NCBI GenBank assembly: GCA_045536425.1
Contig: JAZSNN010000005.1
Coordinates: 1-42,306, forward strand
Direction of reading: 5' to 3'
DNA: 42,306 nucleotides
From: UBA11540 sp045536425
Lineage (GTDB): Bacteria > Bacillota > Clostridia > Oscillospirales > Ruminococcaceae
Shown here: positions 33,008 through 42,229 of the stretch, in pieces
How the letters are laid out: each line of letters starts with the position of its first letter
Numbering within the stretch: the stretch's first letter is position 1
The notes under the pieces: generated by a model
Databases searched by the model: none
Seen by the model: only the letters and a program-made list of their open reading frames with translations
What the model was told of the DNA's origin: nothing
Position numbers and translations under genes: made by a program

Positions 33008-33126
33008 TTTTGTATTCCTTTCCGTTGTCAATCTAAAAATTGGAAAAATAAGCTTTATTTTTGAACAAATTGTAGCCGTGCATTTTGGACAAAACGACAA
33101 ATATCTTCAAAATAATCATTTTACTA

Positions 33127-33155
33127 TTTACAAATCGAAATCACTGTACTATAAT
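33127..33155 (+). promoter_or_regulatory. sigma-A promoter of the second XRE gene
   Basis: TTTACA (33127-33132) and TATAAT (33150-33155) are 17 bases apart. The transcript would carry a leader of about 140 nt. Confidence 0.8.
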
Positions 33156-33183
33156 GATTTATACATTCTGTATTAAATATCGC

Positions 33184-33262
33184 TTTGGTATAGCCGTGTC
33201 CTGCATGGCTATATTATTTGCACTGTTTTATACACATAAGTATAGCACAAACCCATACCAAA
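33184..33262 (+). promoter_or_regulatory. structured 5' leader with two competing pairings
   Basis: TATAGCC (33189-33195) pairs with GGCTATA (33207-33213). TTTGGTAT (33184-33191) can also pair with ATACCAAA (33255-33262) and shares three bases with the first stem. No known riboswitch class is recognised. Confidence 0.4.
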
Positions 33263-33302
33263 TTACAACGAGTTTTTTCGTAAACCTTGGAGGACGACAA
33301 GA

Positions 33303-33986
33303 ATGCAGGCGGATTTCCCGAGAGTTTTGACTCTCCTTCGTAAAGAAAAAGGAATAAGCCAAAAAAAAGCAGCAGCAGAGCTTGAGATTTCTCAGGCTTT
33401 ATTGTCGCATTACGAAAAGGGTATTCGTGAGTGCGGTCTTGATTTTCTTGTTCGTGCGGCTGACTACTACAACGTTTCCTGCGATTATCTGCTCGGTCGT
33501 TCCCCCGAAAAAGACGGCTCTATAATCTCTGTAGAGGACATTCCCGAGCCCGAAACCGTTGGAAAGGAAAACGCGCTCAAGGGAAGCATGGTTCCCGTTC
33601 TCAACAAAAAGCTCATTTCTAATTCTTTGAACATCCTTTTTGATATGCTGAGAAAAACAAATAACAAAGCAATGACCGCAGAGGTTTCTTCCTATCTTAT
33701 GCTCTCGGTCTACAAGGTTTTCCGTTATATGCATAGCGCTTCTTCAAAGAACGACAATAATTTCTTTACTGTTTCTAAGGATTCCTTCTCCCTTTTAACT
33801 GCTTCTGCAATGAACAACTGCGAAGCACAGATACTGGCTGAGGCAGCATTGACAGCAAAGAAAAACGAGGATGACAACTTGGTGATGACTACCGATGCTC
33901 TTTCAAAGGCATATCCCCTCTTTGCTTCTTCACTTTACAACCTTATACAAAATTCCGAAAACAAGATAACCGGAAAACAGAAATAA
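33303..33986 (+). CDS. XRE-family regulator with an unknown C-terminal domain
   Basis: 227 residues. The N-terminal 65 residues are a Cro/CI-type helix-turn-helix (KEKGISQKKAAAELEISQALLSHYEKG) with the CDYLLGRS end seen in many such regulators. The other 160 residues look helical and match no domain known to me; they contain LNILFDMLRKTNNKAMTAEV. TTGGAGG stands before the ATG. The gene is alone between its own promoter and a terminator, so its targets are elsewhere or itself. Confidence 0.85.
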   Translation: MQADFPRVLTLLRKEKGISQKKAAAELEISQALLSHYEKGIRECGLDFLVRAADYYNVSCDYLLGRSPEKDGSIISVEDIPEPETVGKENALKGSMVPVLNKKLISNSLNILFDMLRKTNNKAMTAEVSSYLMLSVYKVFRYMHSASSKNDNNFFTVSKDSFSLLTASAMNNCEAQILAEAALTAKKNEDDNLVMTTDALSKAYPLFASSLYNLIQNSENKITGKQK

Positions 33987-33995
33987 ACCATAAGA

Positions 33996-34019
33996 CGCCT
34001 TTTAAAAGGCGCCTTTTTT
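33996..34019 (+). terminator. terminator after the second XRE gene
   Basis: CGCCTTTT and AAAAGGCG form a palindromic stem, in practice with a short TTAA loop, followed by CCTTTTTT. Confidence 0.75.
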
Positions 34020-34067
34020 CATACTCTCCCTGTGCTGTGCATAACCTTTAGAGATGGGAGTGATATT

Positions 34068-34541
34068 ATGAAAATTAAATGGACCGAGCTTTTGACCTGC
34101 CTTTTGATTCCGCTTTCGGTGGGTGCGGTTTCGGGTATTATTTCGGGAAGCGGTATGGACTCTTTTGACATTATGGCAAAGCCCGCTCTTTCACCGCCGT
34201 CCTGGCTGTTTCCGATTGTTTGGACTCTGCTTTTTATACTTATGGGGATAGCATCATACCTCGTTTTAATCTCAGGTGCTGACAGGGATGCCGTTTTTCG
34301 TGCTCTAGCGTTTTATGGAGTACAGCTTTTCTTCAACTTTTTCTGGTCAATCATCTTCTTCAATCTCGAGTGGTATCTCGTGGCTTTTGTCTGGCTTGTA
34401 GCTTTGTGGATTTTGATAGTTATCACGGCGGTGTTATTCTACAGGATATCAAAACCCGCGGGGTATCTTATGATTCCGTACATATTGTGGGTGACATTTG
34501 CGGGATATCTAAATTTCTCGATATATCTACTGAACAGATGA
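34068..34541 (+). CDS. tspO: TspO/MBR family membrane protein
   Basis: 157 residues with five membrane helices, the normal TspO size. KPALSPPSWLFPIVWTLLFILMG, FNFFWSIIFF and WVTFAGYLNFSIYLLN are family motifs; the last carries the cholesterol/porphyrin-side pattern. Bacterial TspO binds porphyrins and may help degrade or export them; it is also linked to stress responses. GGGAGTGAT precedes the ATG at 34068. It stands alone between terminators. Confidence 0.93.
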   Translation: MKIKWTELLTCLLIPLSVGAVSGIISGSGMDSFDIMAKPALSPPSWLFPIVWTLLFILMGIASYLVLISGADRDAVFRALAFYGVQLFFNFFWSIIFFNLEWYLVAFVWLVALWILIVITAVLFYRISKPAGYLMIPYILWVTFAGYLNFSIYLLNR

Positions 34542-34543
34542 CT

Positions 34544-34575
34544 TGTGGGCGGTAAAATTTACCGCCCACATTTTT
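34544..34575 (+). terminator. terminator after tspO
   Basis: TGTGGGCGGTAAA (34544-34556) pairs with 34558-34570, followed by TTTTT. The centre is palindromic, so the real loop is AAATTT or similar. Confidence 0.88.
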
Positions 34576-34578
34576 GTA

Positions 34579-34608
34579 TTGCAATATCGATGTGTTGTTT
34601 GGTATACT
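34579..34608 (+). promoter_or_regulatory. likely promoter of the MFS/GH2 pair
   Basis: TTGCAA (34579-34584) and TATACT (34603-34608) are 18 bases apart, about 32 bases before the MFS start. A TTGTTT/AATAAT pair slightly downstream is a weaker alternative. Confidence 0.45.
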
Positions 34609-34640
34609 TGAATATAGAATAATGAAAAGACGGTGATAAA

Positions 34641-35948
34641 ATGGGAAAAAGTAAACTTTCTGCGCGCTTTTGGATAGCGCTTGTCATCTTTGGGCTCACA
34701 GGACAGATAGCGTGGGTTGTGGAGAATATGTATTTTAACGTATTTATCTACAAGATGTTTCAGGCCACTGCAGAGCAGATTTCTGCAATGGTTGCAGCTT
34801 CGGCTGTGGCAGCAACGATGACGACAATTTTCATCGGCGCTTTGTCCGACAAAATCGGAAAGCGAAAGCTGTTTATATGTGGCGGATACATATTGTGGGG
34901 TATTTCTATCGCGAGCTTTGCGTTAATCAGAATAGACGTTATCGGGTCGCTCTTCCCGATGGCTACCTCTGCAGCGAGTGTGGGTGTTTCGCTCGTCATC
35001 ATAATGGACTGCGTTATGACCTTCTTTGGTTCATCGGCAAATGATGCCTGCTTCAACGCTTGGCTCACAGACGAAACAAACAATTCGGGTCGCGGTGCCG
35101 CAGAAGGTATCAATGCTATGATGCCGCTTGTGGCTATTCTGGCAGTATTCGGCGGATTTATGGCGTTTGACCTCGACAAATCTGAAAGCTGGGTCACAAT
35201 CTTTTTGATAATCGGTATTACTGTAGTTATTATCGGTATTCTCGGACTATTCCTCATAAAAGAAACCGTCCAAAAGCTTCCCGAGAACAAAAACTATTTC
35301 AAAAACATTTTCTATGGTTTCACTCCGTCTGTAATAAAGAAAAACAGTATGCTGTACATAACACTCGCGGGTTTTGCGGTGTTTGGTATCTCTATACAGA
35401 TCTTTATGCCGTATCTCATTTTGTACTACAATGTATCGCTCAAGATGGACGACTACGTGCTCATAATGGCTCCTGCGATAATAATCGCATCCGTTGTCAC
35501 AGCGCTCTACGGACGCGTTTATGACAAGGTTGGATTTAAAGCCTCTATCCTCCCCGCCCTTGCGGCTCTCTGCGCAGGATATATCGTTTTGTTCTTCTTC
35601 AAATCCACCGCGCTTGTTTTTGTCGGCTCGCTTTTGATGATGTGCGGATACTTGAGCGGTTCGGCTGTATTCGGCGCTATGATTCGCGACTACACCCCCG
35701 CGGGAAAAGCAGGAATGTTTCAGGGGCTTCGCATTGTCGGTCAGGTGCTCATTCCGGGTATCGTAGGACCTATGATCGGTGCGGCGGTACTCAAAAACGC
35801 CGAAACGGTTGTCAACAACGACGGTACAACCTCATTTATTCCTAATGAGAACATCTTTTTGGCGGCGCTTGTTGCGATAGCTTGTCTTGCGGTGGTATTT
35901 GTTCCGCAGTTTATTATGCTGAAAAAGGAGAGCGCAGATGAGCGTTAG
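34641..35948 (+). CDS. MFS transporter, probably for a sugar or glycoside
   Basis: 435 residues with about 12 membrane helices. GALSDKIGKRKLFICGG is the classic loop 2-3 motif of the major facilitator family, and YGRVYDKVGFKAS the matching loop 8-9. It overlaps a GH2 glycosidase gene by 11 bases, which points to import of the glycoside that the enzyme then cuts. The ion used and the substrate are not visible from sequence. GGTGAT precedes the ATG. Confidence 0.88.
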   Translation: MGKSKLSARFWIALVIFGLTGQIAWVVENMYFNVFIYKMFQATAEQISAMVAASAVAATMTTIFIGALSDKIGKRKLFICGGYILWGISIASFALIRIDVIGSLFPMATSAASVGVSLVIIMDCVMTFFGSSANDACFNAWLTDETNNSGRGAAEGINAMMPLVAILAVFGGFMAFDLDKSESWVTIFLIIGITVVIIGILGLFLIKETVQKLPENKNYFKNIFYGFTPSVIKKNSMLYITLAGFAVFGISIQIFMPYLILYYNVSLKMDDYVLIMAPAIIIASVVTALYGRVYDKVGFKASILPALAALCAGYIVLFFFKSTALVFVGSLLMMCGYLSGSAVFGAMIRDYTPAGKAGMFQGLRIVGQVLIPGIVGPMIGAAVLKNAETVVNNDGTTSFIPNENIFLAALVAIACLAVVFVPQFIMLKKESADER

Positions 35949-37623
35949 ACTTTATACAAAAGAGGGTAAAAACCCATCGGGTCAGCCGTGGAACATCTAT
36001 CCCCGTCCGCAGATGAAAAGGGATTCTTTTCTGTGTTTAAACGGCGAGTGGGATTTTGCTGTTAACGAAAGGGTCTACACCCACAAAATTCTTGTTCCGT
36101 TTGCTCCCGAGTCGATTCTTTCGGGGGTTGAAACCACCTTTTCCGATCACGATACTCTTTGGTACAAAACCGAGTTCTCGCTTCCCGACGGGTTTGTAAA
36201 AGAGCGTGTTATACTGCATTTTGGCGCAGTTGACCAAAAGACCGAGGTGTTTGTAAACGGCGCATTTGTTGGCAATCACGTTGGCGGATATCTGCCCTTT
36301 TCCTTTGATATCACAGATTTTCTAGACGAGAAAAACGTGCTTGAGGTTTCTGTAAAAGACACGCTCAACGACTTTGTTCTACCCTATGGAAAGCAGTGCA
36401 GAAAACGCGGCGGTATGTGGTATACCCCCGTTACAGGAATTTGGCAGACGGTTTGGCTTGAAAGTGTCAACAAAAACCACATCGAAAAGCTGAAAATCGA
36501 TGTCGAAGAAAACTGTGCCGAAATAGTTGTTTTGGGCGCAGATAAAGGCACTGTTACAGTTGAAACTCCTGACGGAAAACTCGCCTTTGAGATGGTAGGT
36601 TCTAAGGTGAAAATAGAGCTTGAAAACCCGAGATTTTGGTCTCCCGAGGACCCGTATTTATACTATTTTTCGATAGACACGGGCGACGATTTTATAGAGT
36701 CATACTTTGCGCTGAGAACGCTTGAAATCCGCGAAATTGGCGGGATAAAACGACTTTGTCTAAACGGCAAGCCCTACTTTTTCCACGGACTTTTGGACCA
36801 AGGATATTGGAGTGACGGACTGTTTACCCCCGCCACCCCGAAAGGCTTTGAATACGACATTCTCGAGATGAAAAAGCTCGGATTTAATATGCTGAGAAAG
36901 CACATAAAAATCGAGCCCGAGCAGTTTTATTATGACTGTGACAGGCTCGGTATGGTGGTTTTTCAGGATATGGTAAATAACGGCAGATATTCGTTTTTCA
37001 GAGATACGGCGCTTCCCACGGTTTTTCTCAAAAAGCTAGATGACAGGCTACTGCACCGCGACGCTGAAACGAGAAAGCAGTTCGAGATTTCGATGTGTGA
37101 AACGGTAGAGCATCTGTACAATCATCCCTGCATTTGTTATTGGACGATATTTAACGAGGGGTGGGGGCAGTTTTGCAGTAGTGAAATGTATCACAAGCTG
37201 AAAGCCATTGATTCTACCCGCTTTATCGACTCGGCTTCGGGTTGGTTTTCGGGCGGCGAAACCGAGGTTGACAGCAGACACATATACTTCAAAAAGGTGA
37301 AGATGAAAGCGTCGAAAAAGCCCCTTGTTCTCTCAGAGTTCGGCGGATATTCATACAAGCCTGCGGGTCACGTTTTCAACACCGAAAACACCTATGGCTA
37401 CGGAAAATTTGAAAAACGAGAGGACTTTGTAGCCGCGCTGAGAAGGCTCTATCTCGACGAGGTCATTCCCCACATTGAAAAAGGACTTTGTGCCACAGTT
37501 TACACGCAGGTTTCCGACGTTGAGGACGAGACAAACGGACTTTTGAGCTATGACCGAGAAATACTGAAGGTTTTGCCCGAAGAATTTTTAGATATTTCCA
37601 AAAAACTCACAGAAATGTTGTGA
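35938..37623 (+). CDS. glycoside hydrolase family 2 enzyme
   Basis: 561 residues, shorter than LacZ and close to beta-glucuronidase in size. The N-terminal jelly-roll domain holds FLCLNGEWDFAV and LHFGAVDQKTEVFVNG, followed by an Ig-like domain and a TIM barrel from about 270. E407 in FNEGWGQ is the expected acid/base and E467 in LSEFGGY the nucleophile. No signal peptide is seen, so it acts inside the cell, on a beta-galactoside, beta-glucuronide or beta-mannoside. AAGGAG precedes the ATG, within the end of the MFS gene. Confidence 0.93.
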   Translation: MSVRLYTKEGKNPSGQPWNIYPRPQMKRDSFLCLNGEWDFAVNERVYTHKILVPFAPESILSGVETTFSDHDTLWYKTEFSLPDGFVKERVILHFGAVDQKTEVFVNGAFVGNHVGGYLPFSFDITDFLDEKNVLEVSVKDTLNDFVLPYGKQCRKRGGMWYTPVTGIWQTVWLESVNKNHIEKLKIDVEENCAEIVVLGADKGTVTVETPDGKLAFEMVGSKVKIELENPRFWSPEDPYLYYFSIDTGDDFIESYFALRTLEIREIGGIKRLCLNGKPYFFHGLLDQGYWSDGLFTPATPKGFEYDILEMKKLGFNMLRKHIKIEPEQFYYDCDRLGMVVFQDMVNNGRYSFFRDTALPTVFLKKLDDRLLHRDAETRKQFEISMCETVEHLYNHPCICYWTIFNEGWGQFCSSEMYHKLKAIDSTRFIDSASGWFSGGETEVDSRHIYFKKVKMKASKKPLVLSEFGGYSYKPAGHVFNTENTYGYGKFEKREDFVAALRRLYLDEVIPHIEKGLCATVYTQVSDVEDETNGLLSYDREILKVLPEEFLDISKKLTEML

Positions 37624-37625
37624 GA

Positions 37626-37658
37626 AAAATCGCCCACAAAAATTGTGGGCGATTTTTT
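37626..37658 (+). terminator. terminator after the GH2 gene
   Basis: AAAATCGCCCACAA (37626-37639) pairs with 37643-37656 around an AAA loop; the right arm ends in T6. Confidence 0.9.
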
Positions 37659-37678
37659 GAAATTTAATGCTAATACTA

Positions 37679-37707
37679 TTGAAATTGTTGTCGTTTTTTT
37701 GTATAAT
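37679..37707 (+). promoter_or_regulatory. promoter of the miaB-ylbF-mutS operon
   Basis: TTGAAA (37679-37684) and TATAAT (37702-37707) are 17 bases apart, about 36 bases before the miaB start. Confidence 0.75.
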
Positions 37708-37743
37708 AAAGTGTGATTATTTTTTCGTTTAAGGGTGTTATTT

Positions 37744-39159
37744 TTGATAAAAGAAGAAACCTTCATCTCCGGTGAAGAAATCGAAAGACAGCGCGGTATT
37801 ATCCGCGATATATGCAGTCGTTCTGCCGAGCTCAAATCGCGCGGAATCCGCACCTTTTTCGTTCACAGCTTCGGTTGTCAGCAGAATGCTGCAGACTCTG
37901 AAAAAATTGTGGGTATGCTGGTCGAAATGGGCTTTGAAAAAGCCGGGGAAGCGACAGAAGCTGATGTCGTTTTTTTCAACACCTGCGCTGTTCGTGAAAA
38001 CGCCGAGCTTCGTGTTTTTGGAAACGTGGGACAACTGAAAAAGGCAAAGGCAGAAAATCCGAATATGGTTATTGCCCTTTGCGGTTGTATGACACAGCAG
38101 GAGCATATTGCAGAAAAGATAAAAAAGAGTTATCCATTTGTTGACCTTGTCATCGGCACACACGCTCTACACAGAATACCCGAGATGCTCCGTGACATTT
38201 TTGAAAACAAAAAGCGTATCTTCGATTTTTCCGAACACGACGGATTTATTGCAGAGGGTCTTCCCGTAGTGCGCGAGGGCAACATCAAAGCGTGGCTTCC
38301 CATTATGTACGGATGTGACAACTTCTGTTCCTACTGCATTGTCCCCTACGTCAGAGGGCGCGAGCGCAGCAGAACAAGCGAGGCGGTAATCGCAGAAGCA
38401 AAAGAGTTGGTTGCACAAGGGTACAAGGAGATCGCCCTGCTCGGCCAAAACGTAAACTCGTATGGAAAAGGTCTTGAAGAAAACATAACCTTCTCCGAGT
38501 TGTTGAGGCGGATAAATGCAATTGACGGAGATTTTCGCATCAGGTTTATGACCTCGCATCCCAAAGACGCAACCCGCGAGCTCATCGACACCATCGCAGA
38601 GTGCGACAAGGTATGTAAAAATCTGCATCTTCCCGTCCAGAGCGGTAGCGACAGAGTGCTCAAGGAGATGAACAGACGCTATACCGTAGAAAGCTATCTT
38701 TCGCTCATTGAGTATGCTAAAGAGAAGATTCCAAACATCTCCTTTTCTAGCGACCTTATCGTAGGTTTCCCCGGTGAAACGAGAGAGGAATTTTTAGAGA
38801 CGTGCGAGCTCATCAAAAGGGTCAAGTATGATCTTTTGTACACCTTTGTTTATTCAAAGAGAAGCGGTACAAAAGCCGCTTTGATGGACGATCCGATAAG
38901 CGAAAAAGAAAAGGGACTGTGGCTGAGAGAGCTTCTTGACATTCAGTCGAAAATCACAGAGGAAAGATTTTCCGAGCTTATCGGAACGGTTCAAAGAATT
39001 CTCGTTGAATCGGTTGGCAAAAATAGTGGTACACTGGTCGGTCGAACCGACACAAATATAATAACAGAGTTTGAAGGCGACGAGTCTTTGATAGGTCAGT
39101 TTGTTGACGTTAAAATCACAAAGGCTTTCAACTGGGCAGTCGTTGGAGAACGTATATAA
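37744..39159 (+). CDS. miaB: tRNA-2-methylthio-N6-dimethylallyladenosine synthase
   Basis: 471 residues. It adds a methylthio group to i6A37 of tRNAs reading codons that begin with U. The N-terminal cluster is held by C45, C81 and C115 (HSFGCQQN, FFNTCAVRE, ALCGCMTQQ), the radical SAM cluster by C191, C195 and C198 (YGCDNFCSYC), and a TRAM domain closes the protein. The start is uncertain: TTG at 37744 is preferred because AAGGGTG lies about seven bases before it, while GTG at 37735 has no site. It leads a group with a YlbF protein and mutS, an order known from B. subtilis (ymcB-ymcA-cotE-mutS). Confidence 0.95.
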   Translation: MIKEETFISGEEIERQRGIIRDICSRSAELKSRGIRTFFVHSFGCQQNAADSEKIVGMLVEMGFEKAGEATEADVVFFNTCAVRENAELRVFGNVGQLKKAKAENPNMVIALCGCMTQQEHIAEKIKKSYPFVDLVIGTHALHRIPEMLRDIFENKKRIFDFSEHDGFIAEGLPVVREGNIKAWLPIMYGCDNFCSYCIVPYVRGRERSRTSEAVIAEAKELVAQGYKEIALLGQNVNSYGKGLEENITFSELLRRINAIDGDFRIRFMTSHPKDATRELIDTIAECDKVCKNLHLPVQSGSDRVLKEMNRRYTVESYLSLIEYAKEKIPNISFSSDLIVGFPGETREEFLETCELIKRVKYDLLYTFVYSKRSGTKAALMDDPISEKEKGLWLRELLDIQSKITEERFSELIGTVQRILVESVGKNSGTLVGRTDTNIITEFEGDESLIGQFVDVKITKAFNWAVVGERI

Positions 39160-39174
39160 GAAAGGAATTTTGAT

Positions 39175-39582
39175 ATGGATAACATTATCGAAAAAACAAG
39201 AGAGCTTGCAAAGCTCATTCAGGCTGACCCCGCTTATAAGGCTCTCAATGATGCGAGAGAGAAAAACGACAATGACGCTGAGCTTCAGGACCTTATTGGC
39301 AAGTTCAACCTCAAGAGAATCGAGCTCAATCAGGCTATGAGCGAGTCCGAGAGAAACCAGGATAAGATAAATGCCGCTGACGCAGAGCTCAAGGAAATTT
39401 ATCAGAAAATTATGACAAACGAAAATATGATAGCATATGACAAGGCTACAAACGAGATGAGCCTTATTATGAACAAGATAAACCGCATCATCTCCGGTGC
39501 TGCTAACGGCGAGGACCCCAATACCATCGACACCGAGGCTTCCTGCACAGGCAGTTGTTCTTCCTGCTCCGGCTGTCACTAA
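39175..39582 (+). CDS. YlbF/YmcA-family protein with a Cys-rich tail
   Basis: 135 residues. The helical YlbF domain covers about 1-115 (LAKLIQADPAYKALNDAREKN, LQDLIGKFNLKRIELNQAM). The tail has four cysteines as C-x3-C-x2-C-x2-C and ends in His. In B. subtilis YlbF, YmcA and YaaT form a complex that carries Fe-S clusters and helps RNase Y mature mRNAs. The position between miaB and mutS equals that of ymcA, and the Cys tail suggests Fe-S or metal binding. It starts 15 bases after miaB with AAAGGAA in front. Confidence 0.85.
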   Translation: MDNIIEKTRELAKLIQADPAYKALNDAREKNDNDAELQDLIGKFNLKRIELNQAMSESERNQDKINAADAELKEIYQKIMTNENMIAYDKATNEMSLIMNKINRIISGAANGEDPNTIDTEASCTGSCSSCSGCH

Positions 39583-39610
39583 TTAAAATCTCTTTTCGGA
39601 GGTGGGGCAA

Positions 39611-42205
39611 GTGGGTCTTTCTCCCGCGATGCAACAGTATCTAGATATAAAAGAACAGCACAAAAACGAAATACTTTTCTTCCGCCTCGGAGACTTTTAT
39701 GAAATGTTCTTCGAGGACGCGAAGCTTGTTTCGAGCGAGTTGGAGCTTGTGCTGACGGGCAAAGACTGCGGTCTTCCCGAGCGCGCTCCTATGTGTGGCA
39801 TTCCCCACCATTCCGCTGAGATTTATATCAAAAAGCTCATCGACCGAGGATATCACGTTGCTATCTGTGAGCAGATGGAAAACCCTGCTCAAGCAAAGGG
39901 CATTGTCCGTCGTGCTGTTGTGCGCGTGATTTCCCCCGGTACTGTTATCGAGAACAGTATGCTCGACGAGGAAAAGAACAACTTTATCTGCTCGGTTCAC
40001 CGTGAGGGTGATACCGCAGGAATCTGTTTCTGCGACATCTCAACGGGCGAAATCTATGCTAACTGCATTGCCGCAGACGTTGAGCGCGGACTTATCAACG
40101 AAATCGGCAGATTTGTGCCGAGCGAAATCATCTCAAACAGCGAGTTCTTGGGATGCAAGGGTGTAGTGGGATTTGTGCGCGATAAAATCAGAGCTTCCTG
40201 CTCTGTTATCGAAGGAGAACAAGCCTTTGAAGAGATGCGAGATTTTCTCTTTTCTGCTTTTAAAAACGCGGGAATCAGAGATTCTATCGCCTCTGCTCCC
40301 GAACAGACTCTGCGCGCCATTGCAAATCTTATTGGCTATCTGGACAAAGTGCAGATGAACGGCGGTTGCCGTATCACCTCGATAAATTTCTACAACGAAA
40401 CGAGGTATATGAATCTCGACATCACCGCAAGGAGAAACCTTGAGGTGACCGAAACTATGCGCTCTAAAGAGAAAAAAGGTTCTCTTTTGGGTGTGCTTGA
40501 CAAAACCAAAACCGCTATGGGCAAGAGGCTTATGCGAAGCTTTTTGGAACAGCCTCTCTTGAACCCCGCTCTTATCGAAAGGCGCTTGAATGCCGTTGAA
40601 GAGCTGTACAAAAACAGCGTTTTATGCAGCGAACTCTCGCTTTTGATGACGGGTATGGCGGATATCGAAAGACTTATTACGAGAGTTGTATATTCCACCG
40701 CAAACCCAAAAGAGCTGAAGGCTTTGCAGTATGCGTGTGAAAGGCTTCCCGAAATCAAAGCCCGACTTTCAGAATCCGAGAGCCGCGTTCTTGCGGACAC
40801 CTTTGCAGGTATTGACACGCTCGACGACGTTGCAAAGCTTATTGGCGATGCAATCGACGACAACGCTCCTGCAATTTTGAAGGACGGCGACATTATCAAG
40901 GCGGGATACAGCCCTGTTATTGACGACCTTCGCAGTCTTGTCAAAAACACAAAGGGGTATATTGCCGCTATCGAAGCACAGGAAAAGGAAAATACGGGAA
41001 TCAAAAACCTAAAGATAGGTTATAACCGAGTCTTTGGTTATTATATCGAGGTTACAAAGTCCTTTATGGATATGGTTCCCGATCACTATATCAGAAAACA
41101 AACTCTCGCAAACTGTGAGAGATACATAACCGAGGAACTGAAAACCCTCGAAGGAAAGATTCTTTCCGCAAGCACGCAGATTATCGAGCTTGAGCACGAG
41201 GAATTTTCCAAGGTTCGCACATACGTTGGCGAACAGCTTTTCAGAGTACAAAAAACTGCTGAAAGCATTGCACACCTCGACGTTTTCGTTTCACTCGCTC
41301 AGGTGGCGCTCTCAAACGGATTCGTCCGTCCGACCATCACTATGGGCTCTGAAATTATAATAAAAGACGGCAGACATCCCGTTGTTGAAAGCATTCTGAA
41401 GGACGTTCCCTTTGTTGCAAACGACACGACGCTCAACAACTCAGCTGACCGCATTTCGATAATCACAGGTCCCAATATGGCGGGTAAATCCACCTATATG
41501 CGTCAGGTTGCTCTCATCGTTCTTATGGCGCAGGTAGGTTCATTCGTCCCCGCTTCTTCCGCTACTATCGGCGTGGTTGACAGCATCTTCACCCGTGTTG
41601 GTGCATCAGACGACTTGTCCTCAGGACAATCTACATTTATGGTCGAGATGAACGAGGTTTCGATGATACTCAAAAACGCCACCTCAAAGAGTCTTGTTAT
41701 TCTCGACGAGGTTGGCAGAGGCACGTCTACCTTTGACGGAATGAGTATTGCCAGAGCGGTCGTTGAGTATATCGCAGACCCGAAAAAGATTGGCGCAAAG
41801 ACCCTTTTTGCGACCCACTATCACGAACTGACCTCGATGGAGGACGAGCTCGATTGCGTCAAGAATTACAACATTGCAGTTAAAAAGCGCGGTGACGATA
41901 TCACCTTCCTTCGTCGCATTATCAAGGGGGCGGCAGACGACAGCTACGGAATCGAGGTTGCGAAGCTTGCCGGAGTTCCAAATGAGGTTATAAAACGCGC
42001 AAAGGTGATTCTCGAGGAGATCGAATCAGGCGAGGCTCGCGTCGTGCGTGAAGTTACAAAAGAGCCCCAAATTGCGGACGAAATGACCGTTGAGATGCTT
42101 CTCGCCATGAATGCTGCGAGCACCATCCGCGAGATAAGCCTTGACACGCTCACGCCTATCGAGGCGATGAACGAGCTTTACAAATTAAAGAAGATGCTCT
42201 CATAA
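39611..42205 (+). CDS. mutS: DNA mismatch repair protein MutS
   Basis: 864 residues, the usual length of MutS1. LGDFYEMF near the N-terminus holds the Phe and Glu that probe mismatches. GPNMAGKS (620-627) is the Walker A motif, DEVGRGTSTFDG the Walker B and signature region, and FATHYHELT the switch His. The GTG at 39611 is chosen because GGAGG (39598-39602) lies eight bases before it; a GTG at 39602 is inside that site. MutL begins 24 bases after the stop. Confidence 0.97.
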   Translation: MGLSPAMQQYLDIKEQHKNEILFFRLGDFYEMFFEDAKLVSSELELVLTGKDCGLPERAPMCGIPHHSAEIYIKKLIDRGYHVAICEQMENPAQAKGIVRRAVVRVISPGTVIENSMLDEEKNNFICSVHREGDTAGICFCDISTGEIYANCIAADVERGLINEIGRFVPSEIISNSEFLGCKGVVGFVRDKIRASCSVIEGEQAFEEMRDFLFSAFKNAGIRDSIASAPEQTLRAIANLIGYLDKVQMNGGCRITSINFYNETRYMNLDITARRNLEVTETMRSKEKKGSLLGVLDKTKTAMGKRLMRSFLEQPLLNPALIERRLNAVEELYKNSVLCSELSLLMTGMADIERLITRVVYSTANPKELKALQYACERLPEIKARLSESESRVLADTFAGIDTLDDVAKLIGDAIDDNAPAILKDGDIIKAGYSPVIDDLRSLVKNTKGYIAAIEAQEKENTGIKNLKIGYNRVFGYYIEVTKSFMDMVPDHYIRKQTLANCERYITEELKTLEGKILSASTQIIELEHEEFSKVRTYVGEQLFRVQKTAESIAHLDVFVSLAQVALSNGFVRPTITMGSEIIIKDGRHPVVESILKDVPFVANDTTLNNSADRISIITGPNMAGKSTYMRQVALIVLMAQVGSFVPASSATIGVVDSIFTRVGASDDLSSGQSTFMVEMNEVSMILKNATSKSLVILDEVGRGTSTFDGMSIARAVVEYIADPKKIGAKTLFATHYHELTSMEDELDCVKNYNIAVKKRGDDITFLRRIIKGAADDSYGIEVAKLAGVPNEVIKRAKVILEEIESGEARVVREVTKEPQIADEMTVEMLLAMNAASTIREISLDTLTPIEAMNELYKLKKMLS

Positions 42206-42229
42206 AGAGACTTCGGAAAGGATAACCTA

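Noticed and set aside
38854..39579. Open frame of 241 codons on the minus strand
   Set aside because: It is antisense to miaB and the YlbF gene and crosses their boundary.
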